A stretch of DNA of 64,000 nucleotides from JBGRQA01 sp041725895 (lineage in GTDB: Bacteria; Bacteroidota; Bacteroidia; Bacteroidales; Marinifilaceae), in NCBI GenBank assembly GCA_041725895.1, contig JBGRQA010000006.1, positions 62,001-126,000 on the forward strand, given 5' to 3'. The translations under genes were made by a program, and so were the position numbers. This document shows positions 57,525 through 64,000 of the stretch, piece after piece (the stretch's first letter is position 1; every line of letters begins with the position of its first letter). The notes beneath the pieces are model-generated. The model ran no database searches. It was not told where the DNA came from and worked only from the letters and a program-made list of their open reading frames with translations.

Positions 57525-59360
57525 CTATATCAACACTTTTAGATAGAATCCCTCCCCCGGTGCTGTGGTCATCTCCATCTTTCCCGATAGATAGGCCACA
57601 CGCTCCTCGATATTGATCAGGCCATTGCCCTTTTGTTGCTGTGTGAAGTCCATACCGATGCCATCGTCTGCGTATTCCAGGAACAGCTTCCTGTTTTGTT
57701 CCCTGAACTTGACTACGATGGTAGAGGCCTGGGCATGCTTCAGGCTGTTGTTCACCAGCTCCTGCACGATTCGAATAAGGTTGATCTTCACCTTGTAGTC
57801 GGCAATCTCGAAATCCTCGGGCAGGTGTATCTGCAGACCAATGTCCTCCGGGAAGTGGTTCAGAAGGAGGGAATCGGAAAGGGACGAACAGAAATCCTGG
57901 GCCGCAATAGCATTCATGTTCAATTGGTGGGAAATGCCACGCACCTCATCGCTGATACGGCGAAGCTTTTCGGCAAAACCCGCCTCCGGATGCTCCCGCT
58001 CCATATGCCGACACAAGTAGCCCAAGCTACTGGCCACCCCATCGTGCAGCTCGCGGCTGATACGAGTACATTCTCGGTTCTCCCCGGCAATACGCTCCTC
58101 CAAAAGCTTATTCTTCTGGCGCTGTTTCACAAAAAAGCCCAGGGGCAGCAAGCCCAGGATCAACAGGATCAAACCACCGCCCAGATATAGGCTTCGCTGG
58201 CGACTTTGCTCCAGTTCCAGGTCCTTGTTCTTGCTCTCCAGACTTAGCAACTTGATCTGATTTTCCTTCTCCCGGGTTTGGTAGCGCGTTTCCAGCTCCT
58301 GCATGTTCTTCATACTCTCGGTATTAAAGATGCTGTCTTTTACAGCAATATAAGAATCGTAATAAACCAAAGCCTCTTTCCCCTTATTTTGCGCTGCGTA
58401 CAAATTCTTAAAATGCAGGTAAACTTCTCGTTGCAAATCTAGAGCCCCAATTTCTTCTGCTATTTTTTTTCCTCTTAAAAGGTAGTCCTCAACTTTATTG
58501 TATTGTTCTTTCTCATAATAAACCTCACTCAATAAAGTACATGCAGATGCAATACCTGCTTTATCACCTAATTCTTGCTTTAATCTCAATGCTTGCAACA
58601 GGCTCTTTTCCGCATTTGCAATATCCTTTAATCTTAATTGAACATCACCTATATTAATATAGGCAATAGACAACAATTTTTTATTTCCGAATTTACTTTT
58701 CAACCGAATTGATTGATTTAAATTACTCAATGCAATATCAAATTTTCTAAGCTCCCTGTAGCAATTTCCAATATTATTTAATGCTCCAGCAATATTCTTT
58801 TCATCATCAAGTGATCTATATATTTCTAGAGATTTTGTGAAATAATCAATTGCAGAATAAAATTCTCGTTGTTTCTTTTTCACAATGGCATACTCATTAT
58901 AAAATGAAGCTTTCAATTTTACTGATAATACATCACTTTCATAATTGAGGACCTTTGTAAAATAACCTAAGGCTTTATCATATACTCCAAGCTTACGATA
59001 CACAATCCCAATATTAAGAATGATTTTACATGCCTCCTCAGATAAGGTATCAGGCAAATGATTGTATGCATTTTGAAAACTGCTTAAGCTCTCTTTATAA
59101 CTCCCTGTATCTGTATATAATATTCCCAAATTATTGTAACAAGCAACCAGATATGCTGAATCATTTATTAACCTGGAACATTCTTCTGCTTGATTTAAAT
59201 AGATAATTGCTGAATCAATTTGTCCATTATTCCATGATATAACTCCTTCTTTAATCAACCGGAGAGCTTCTTCTTTCTTTTTTTGATTATTACCTAGTGA
59301 AATAGTGCTAGTAAGAATACCAAATAGTACAAACAATAGAATTAGATTCGATTTCTTCAT
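57525..59360 (-). CDS. TPR-containing sensor histidine kinase
   Basis: 611 residues: signal peptide or first helix, about eight TPR repeats in the periplasm (SLSSFQNAYNHLP, KALGYFTKVLNY, ALSNLNQSIRLK, EKSLLQALRLKQ), a membrane helix at about 395-417 (LYLGGGLILLILGLLPLGFF), then a HisKA_3-like helix with RISRELHDGVASSLG (phosphorylated His) and an ATPase domain (IVQELVNNSLKHAQAS, YADDGIGMDF, GNGLINIEERVAYL). Matches NarX/DesK-like kinases. A 16-bp perfect hairpin sits 12 bp upstream of its start. Likely partner: the NarL-type regulator facing it. Confidence 0.9.
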   Translation of the reverse strand: MKKSNLILLFVLFGILTSTISLGNNQKKKEEALRLIKEGVISWNNGQIDSAIIYLNQAEECSRLINDSAYLVACYNNLGILYTDTGSYKESLSSFQNAYNHLPDTLSEEACKIILNIGIVYRKLGVYDKALGYFTKVLNYESDVLSVKLKASFYNEYAIVKKKQREFYSAIDYFTKSLEIYRSLDDEKNIAGALNNIGNCYRELRKFDIALSNLNQSIRLKSKFGNKKLLSIAYINIGDVQLRLKDIANAEKSLLQALRLKQELGDKAGIASACTLLSEVYYEKEQYNKVEDYLLRGKKIAEEIGALDLQREVYLHFKNLYAAQNKGKEALVYYDSYIAVKDSIFNTESMKNMQELETRYQTREKENQIKLLSLESKNKDLELEQSRQRSLYLGGGLILLILGLLPLGFFVKQRQKNKLLEERIAGENRECTRISRELHDGVASSLGYLCRHMEREHPEAGFAEKLRRISDEVRGISHQLNMNAIAAQDFCSSLSDSLLLNHFPEDIGLQIHLPEDFEIADYKVKINLIRIVQELVNNSLKHAQASTIVVKFREQNRKLFLEYADDGIGMDFTQQQKGNGLINIEERVAYLSGKMEMTTAPGEGFYLKVLI

Positions 59361-59372
59361 TACTACATATTT

Positions 59373-59406
59373 AATAGCTATCAGGTAAAATTACCTGATA
59401 GCTATT
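59373..59406. terminator. Perfect 16-bp hairpin between small lipoprotein and kinase
   Basis: AATAGCTATCAGGTAA / TTACCTGATAGCTATT with a two-base AA loop, followed on the plus strand by TTTTA. It lies 12 bp before the kinase start, so it could end the lipoprotein transcript or be a leader structure on the kinase mRNA. Confidence 0.6.
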
Positions 59407-59437
59407 TTTAACATTGGTTTGTACTAAGATAATGATT

Positions 59438-59827
59438 TTATAGTTCCAGAACTTCTTTACCTATTATTTCTCCATCTTTCCTAATTACAATCTCATAGGA
59501 AGCCACCTCAACATTTTCGAATTCAAAAGCTCCTTCAAAATTCGTGGATGTTTCATCTTTTAGAACATTCTCTGGAACAATTCTCAACTCAAGATTTGCA
59601 TCCACAATTGGAGTCCCTGATTGATCTACCAGATTACCTGATACTTTTGGAATTATGACATGCTGATTACCTTCATCTTCATCCTTAAGCTTATGACTCC
59701 AACTATTCCACTCAATTGAATAATTCTTCGTCTTAATTCCTAAAGAATCATCATGATTATCACAACTAACCATTGCTAAAGAGATCAAAGCGACTAATAC
59801 GGTAAAAATAAATGTATATTTTTTCAT
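59438..59827 (-). CDS. Small carboxypeptidase-regulatory-like lipoprotein
   Basis: 129 residues with lipobox MVSCDN near 22. The mature part is a beta sandwich, VSGNLVDQSGTPIVDANLEL and TSTNFEGAFEFENVEVASYE, typical of CarboxypepD_reg-like domains. It lies directly upstream of the TPR sensor kinase on the same strand, separated by the hairpin at 59373-59406. It may be a surface ligand or sensor accessory; inference. ATG 59827 is chosen because the signal peptide begins there. Confidence 0.75.
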   Translation of the reverse strand: MKKYTFIFTVLVALISLAMVSCDNHDDSLGIKTKNYSIEWNSWSHKLKDEDEGNQHVIIPKVSGNLVDQSGTPIVDANLELRIVPENVLKDETSTNFEGAFEFENVEVASYEIVIRKDGEIIGKEVLEL

Positions 59828-60011
59828 CTTATTTAGATTTAAATTTTTAGACATAGCTCGCCCATTACGATTTGGTGAGCGTTTAAATTCGAGCCAGAAA
59901 ATGTCCTGGTAAAAAGGGTTTGAAAGGATGAATGAACAGTAAGCAAAACGATAGATCGTCCTTTCAAAGCAATAATCGAATTGCTTATGTTCACTCTTTA
60001 AGAATGTTTAT

Positions 60012-60019
60012 TATCTTTG
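60012..60019 (+). promoter_or_regulatory. -7 promoter element of the STAND gene
   Basis: TATCTTTG, exact TAnnTTTG match. It would give a leader of about 205 nt containing the hairpin at 60098-60131. No good -33 box is seen. Confidence 0.5.
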
Positions 60020-60097
60020 GTAGCTAACCAGATTCGTACGAAATAAACATTCAATTGAAATTTCTATGAACAAAATTATGTAGAACCAAAATTTTAA

Positions 60098-60131
60098 TTT
60101 TGGAAATGGTTGGAAACTTCCATTTCCAAAA
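60098..60131. promoter_or_regulatory. 12-bp perfect hairpin in the STAND gene leader
   Basis: TTTTGGAAATGG / CCATTTCCAAAA with a 10-base loop TTGGAAACTT. No T-run follows on the plus strand, so it is more likely an operator or leader structure than a terminator. Confidence 0.5.
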
Positions 60132-60232
60132 AATGACAGTGAAGCAAACGGAATTCAAAATCTATAATATCTCTATACAGATCGAAACTTTAGACAACGA
60201 CAACTTTTAGCTATCAACTGTAAACCTATTGT

Positions 60233-63200
60233 ATGCTTGTAACAAAAGAAATATCCTCAATCAGGTATTTTACCGAAGCTGAAGTAAAAGCCAATGGTTG
60301 CGAAATCAGAACCCTTATCCGTAAAGAATTTCCAACACATCCACTATGCGAAGAGCTTAAAACTGCTTCAAAAATTAAAAATCATGTTAACAAGGGGCTC
60401 CTAAAATACATACATGCCATCTGGAATGATTCCTTGAAGGATTGGCAACTTAAAATGGAGAATCTTTGGGCCAATGAGAAAACTCAAACTGATTTCTGTT
60501 CCAAACGCTGTTTAGCACTATTGAATGACTATTCAAGCTTAAATGATTATGAGCAAGACAACCATTTTTTGATCGTCCAAAACAAGAAATTACAAGCAAT
60601 AATAGAAGAAAATGCCATCCTGTGGAAAGAGAAGGGCAAACATGGAGAACTACTACAACTGCAAAAAGAGTTTGCCGATTTTCTGAAGGGAAAAATACTC
60701 CTGGATGCAATCAATACCCTGAAGGGATGCAGAATGATAACGGATCAATTTCTAGACGAAATCAAAAATCTATCTGACAAGGAAATCGTTAAAAGCTTTA
60801 ACCTGGATGCTGGCGATTTTAAACAGACTCAAAGCCTAATCAGAGGCAATTGCAACACTGAGTTTCGCGACTACACCATCAACTTTGCGGTTGGACTTTT
60901 GATGCTGGATTTACAGGAAGAGTATTCCATTATTGAAGCACGCAAAAAGGAAGGTCTTTCACTTTTACAGAGCAAGAAAAAGTGGGATGATTACCTGGAG
61001 GAATCGAAAAATCAAACTTCTGGTTTTCTTGCAGAGATGTCGAAAGAAAAGTACGATGCCGAAGTATTCACAGACCGGAGTAAGATTAGCGCCTCTTTTG
61101 ATCAGTTCGCAGCATCAACATCAACGGCCTTTATTCTTTTGGGAAGTGCAGGAAGCGGAAAAACCAATCAAATTTGTCACTGGGCATCCGAACTACTAAA
61201 GAGGGATGAGTGTGTTATCTGTATCAACAGCAAGATTTTCTCAAGTATTAGCGTGGAAGAGTATTTTCAGACTGCTTTTGGAGAACTCAAACTGGAAACT
61301 CTTTTGACCAATTTGCAAATTCTTGCCAATCAAAACACAAAGAAAATCTACCTCTTTTTCGATGCCATCAACGAATGTGTGGACTATTTCGATAAAGCAT
61401 ACCCAAAAAATCAGAAGGGGCCCATTGAATTGCTAAAGGTAATCGACAAGTATTTCATCAAACACAATTTACCCAATCTTAAAATCGTAATCAGCTGTCG
61501 CTCCTACACCTGGAAAGAACTGATTGAATTGGAAGCATCCTCTATCAAGCACGATTTGTACTATTCCAATCAAAGAAAAGAAGAGCACGCCACCATTCAG
61601 CATCTGAGTGAATCGGAATTACGAAGCACCTACAGGAAATATCAGCATAAATATCAACTCCAAACCAGTAGCGAGGAACTTTTTCATGCCGATTTCAACC
61701 TGATTCGAAATCGTTTAACCGATCCGCTGATCTTAAAAATGTCTTCCCTGGTATTTCAAAAGCAGGCTTTGCCTAATGACATTCGCCTGTTCCATTCCAA
61801 CCTACTATTTGAAAACCTGCTAAAGGAAAAGGGAATTACTCAAACTGCCAAAAACAAGCGCGAACATATTCTGCTCAATAAAATTGCCAAACACCTTTGG
61901 AAATCGGGCCAGGATTCCATTTCAATGGAACAGCTTATTATGGCCTACGACGACGAGGATTCTCCAATGTACAACCTGAGCAAAAGCATTTTCCGCAATG
62001 ATGATTTTGAATTCAGTTTTCCTTGCAATGCCTTGATCGAAAAGGGAATTCTGAAAATTGAGGAAAAATATGGTATCGATGAAATTCGATTTGTATACGA
62101 ACGCTACCAGGAATATTTGTTTGCCCGTATTTTCAAAGATCAGGAAAATCTAAAATTGAATCATCCGGCCCTGCCCATCCCTCCTGAATCCTACAAAAGG
62201 GAACTGCTGACTGGTAAAAATTATGCCGTAGTTCGCAATGCATTGCGTTCTGCCCTGCTTCAGGATTATCTGGACAAGAACAACGACCCAAAAACTATTT
62301 TAAGCCTGGCTTGCGATAGCAATTACGAGGTTCAGCAATTGGTAATTGATGCCCTCTCGGTGATTTTACAGGAAGATTACAATCAACTTTGGAGCCTGCT
62401 GGAACAAATGTTATCGCACAAGCGTGAGCATTCAAACGAAAAGGGAAAACGCCTAGATAAATTGGAGAAGCTGTTGGAAGATTACAGCAAAAAAAAAACC
62501 AACAGTCAATCGGCAAGGTATGAACAACGCTTGCAGGAGCGAAATCGGATATTGAACGATCTATCGCCCACCATACAGGTGAAAAAGTTGGCAATTTATG
62601 CCATCTATGAAATCTTTAAATCGGATATCTACCAAAACCATTTGTACCCGGAAGAAAAACATCCGGTTTCCGCTCTTCTGCATGCCATGGCCAACCCGGT
62701 TTCAAGGGTAAGGGATATTGTTAGTCTGTATGTTTACTACATCACCAAGCTGGACAAAAACCTGGGGTTTGAAATTCTGGATCACCTGGCGGGCAAAATG
62801 ACCAAATCGCATGTAATACTAAATTTTTGGAACGATTCATTGAAAAAACACGTGTTTGAACCTGCCATTCGAATCAGTACTCTTTTGATTGTGGAGGACT
62901 TATCGAGCAAAAAAAAGGTGGATCGCACCAAGGATTATGAATTCTCTTTTAAGATTATCAATCAATGGATAAAAATCTTAACGGAATTCAGCATTGTATT
63001 TCCTGTATTAAAGAAATTCACCTTGCGAAAGTTGGCCACCGTTCAATCTGAATATGTGAACAATGGAATCGAGTATCAACATTTCTGGGAAAAAATTCCC
63101 AAAACCAGCCGCAATGGAGAATGGTCGCACCAGGGATATGACATTCTGCTGGATTACCTCACCAAAGACAAAGGGGGATTTATGGAATTGCATCCTTTGG

Positions 63201-64000
63201 TAATGAAAGGAATGTATTCGGGCGATGCTTACAGCTTTTTAATGTTGGAGCGGGTTTTGATCATGCAGGCATTTCAAGACTGGAAACGCATAGAAAATAT
63301 TGTCCAGCAAATTAACGATGCCGATGTATCACATCCCTGTGTGAATTACATGCAGATGTCTATTTTGTATGTGCTGTTCAGGTACATTATCAAAACGGAA
63401 AATCCTGACCAGGAAGCCATGCGTTTGTTTTCGGTGCTTATTTACAATTGGACGGCAAGGTGCAAGGGCGTGTATTATGCCCACAACAATTACGAAGCCA
63501 ACAACAACAAACCCTACAAGCAATACACCCTAAATTGGTATGGTGCAGCCTACTGCACTCATTACGGCGATGGCAACAAACGTGAAGGAGATCAATATCC
63601 AATGCCTATTTTCTACCAGCTCATTGATGAAGCAATGCAGAAAATGGACAAGGAATTGCTGTACTGTTGCATAGAAAACATTGCTGTTTTGGTTACCGAT
63701 TTTGGTTATTACATAAATGCATTGCAACTTTTCGAATATGTAATTAACAAGATACAGTACGAATCCACAATTATCGAATTGGATTCCATAAAGGTGGATC
63801 GTGAAAATTACCAGGACGATCTCCGAACTTTTTTGTGTAAAACATTGGGTACCATCAAAAGCTACCATCACAAGGAAGTGGATTTCTTTATCTACAATAA
63901 TTTAAGAAATTCCACTTTCCCGGAAATCGACAAGTTCCGCGAGGAGTTGATCAATTACAACCAATCCTACGAAAATATTGGAGATTTATTAACCCATAAA
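60233..64000 (+). CDS. Giant STAND-type P-loop NTPase, 3' end beyond window
   Basis: At least 1,256 codons, open to the last base. Residues 1-290 form an all-helical domain with no nuclease, protease or TIR motif that I recognise. The NTPase core follows: a lead-in DRSKISASFDQF, Walker A LLGSAGSGKT (304-311), Walker B IYLFFDAINE (D377, E381) and the sensor-like KIVISCRS (417-424). DAINE in place of DGLDE is what I recall from Avs-type antiphage STAND proteins. The remaining 800 or more residues are helical, repeat-like and suited to ligand sensing. ATG 60233 is the first start after an in-frame stop. No partner gene is visible. An antiphage role is inference from architecture. Confidence 0.8.
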   Translation, partial: MLVTKEISSIRYFTEAEVKANGCEIRTLIRKEFPTHPLCEELKTASKIKNHVNKGLLKYIHAIWNDSLKDWQLKMENLWANEKTQTDFCSKRCLALLNDYSSLNDYEQDNHFLIVQNKKLQAIIEENAILWKEKGKHGELLQLQKEFADFLKGKILLDAINTLKGCRMITDQFLDEIKNLSDKEIVKSFNLDAGDFKQTQSLIRGNCNTEFRDYTINFAVGLLMLDLQEEYSIIEARKKEGLSLLQSKKKWDDYLEESKNQTSGFLAEMSKEKYDAEVFTDRSKISASFDQFAASTSTAFILLGSAGSGKTNQICHWASELLKRDECVICINSKIFSSISVEEYFQTAFGELKLETLLTNLQILANQNTKKIYLFFDAINECVDYFDKAYPKNQKGPIELLKVIDKYFIKHNLPNLKIVISCRSYTWKELIELEASSIKHDLYYSNQRKEEHATIQHLSESELRSTYRKYQHKYQLQTSSEELFHADFNLIRNRLTDPLILKMSSLVFQKQALPNDIRLFHSNLLFENLLKEKGITQTAKNKREHILLNKIAKHLWKSGQDSISMEQLIMAYDDEDSPMYNLSKSIFRNDDFEFSFPCNALIEKGILKIEEKYGIDEIRFVYERYQEYLFARIFKDQENLKLNHPALPIPPESYKRELLTGKNYAVVRNALRSALLQDYLDKNNDPKTILSLACDSNYEVQQLVIDALSVILQEDYNQLWSLLEQMLSHKREHSNEKGKRLDKLEKLLEDYSKKKTNSQSARYEQRLQERNRILNDLSPTIQVKKLAIYAIYEIFKSDIYQNHLYPEEKHPVSALLHAMANPVSRVRDIVSLYVYYITKLDKNLGFEILDHLAGKMTKSHVILNFWNDSLKKHVFEPAIRISTLLIVEDLSSKKKVDRTKDYEFSFKIINQWIKILTEFSIVFPVLKKFTLRKLATVQSEYVNNGIEYQHFWEKIPKTSRNGEWSHQGYDILLDYLTKDKGGFMELHPLVMKGMYSGDAYSFLMLERVLIMQAFQDWKRIENIVQQINDADVSHPCVNYMQMSILYVLFRYIIKTENPDQEAMRLFSVLIYNWTARCKGVYYAHNNYEANNNKPYKQYTLNWYGAAYCTHYGDGNKREGDQYPMPIFYQLIDEAMQKMDKELLYCCIENIAVLVTDFGYYINALQLFEYVINKIQYESTIIELDSIKVDRENYQDDLRTFLCKTLGTIKSYHHKEVDFFIYNNLRNSTFPEIDKFREELINYNQSYENIGDLLTHK

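Larger units (their letters stand above)
59828..60232. other. 405-bp region upstream of the giant STAND gene
   Basis: Divergent spacer. Holds the promoter box at 60012-60019 and a 12-bp hairpin at 60098-60131. No supported gene. Confidence 0.6.

Noticed and set aside
1..64000. tRNA, rRNA, prophage or complete insertion sequence
   Set aside because: No cloverleaf, rRNA-like stretch, phage structural gene or transposase was recognised on reading both strands; a tRNAscan/Infernal run would be needed to exclude small RNAs.

Overview
The window reads as a chromosomal segment of a Bacteroidota bacterium, probably a class Bacteroidia member of the Marinilabiliales/Marinifilaceae type (that narrower placement is inference). 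The signs are: promoters matching the Bacteroidota -7 consensus TAnnTTTG with hardly any Shine-Dalgarno sequences; many SPII lipoproteins; family sets typical of the phylum (DUF4369 thioredoxin-like lipoprotein, 6-bladed beta-propeller lipoprotein, ArsF/ArsG genes, long family I pyrophosphatase, S16 with a charged C-terminal tail); and moderate A+T content. No rRNA, tRNA, CRISPR array or complete transposon was seen.

Layout. 1-12.7 kb is core: a cut EamA transporter, ruvC, a HIT protein, greA, a membrane pyrophosphatase, ribF and gatB (divergent, with a perfect 22-bp inverted repeat around 130 bp between them), a cysteine-less thioredoxin-like lipoprotein, lpxH and rmuC. 12.9-15.3 kb has a beta-propeller lipoprotein, two REP/MITE-like repeats and soluble pyrophosphatase. 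15.9-21.8 kb is an accessory, largely A+T-rich island: an unrecognised helical protein followed at once by an eleven-unit 20-21-bp CCCGGGA array, an unrecognised two-gene cassette, a small ORF carrying a yifB fragment, a HigBA toxin-antitoxin pair and a lipoprotein. 21.8-26.9 kb is a one-directional arsenic/organoarsenical-type cluster (ArsR, small thioredoxin, ArsF, ArsG, permease, second ArsR, porin, DGC protein) with four copies of a shared palindromic operator.

27-54.4 kb is again mostly housekeeping: yifB, gmhA, a K+ channel with a zinc ribbon, mutL, two rhomboid proteases, an EEP-family hydrolase, a YwqK-like lipoprotein, a DUF58 protein, trxA, dnaE, rpsP-rimM, a thioesterase, a GIN-domain protein, tsaC, dapD, a divergent uracil-DNA glycosylase, two tandem carboxypeptidase-regulatory-like proteins, cls, prmC-recX and a pair of LPP20-like proteins. 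54.6-59.8 kb holds an outer-membrane barrel, a LytTR regulator, a NarL-type regulator facing a TPR sensor kinase, and a small lipoprotein. From 60,233 to the window end runs one uninterrupted frame of at least 1,256 codons: a STAND-type P-loop NTPase of the kind seen in Avs/bNACHT antiphage proteins.

The best candidates for something undescribed are the CCCGGGA array with its adjacent unknown gene (15,963-16,940), the unknown two-gene cassette (17,062-18,658), the inverted-repeat segment between ribF and gatB, and the giant STAND protein at the right edge.
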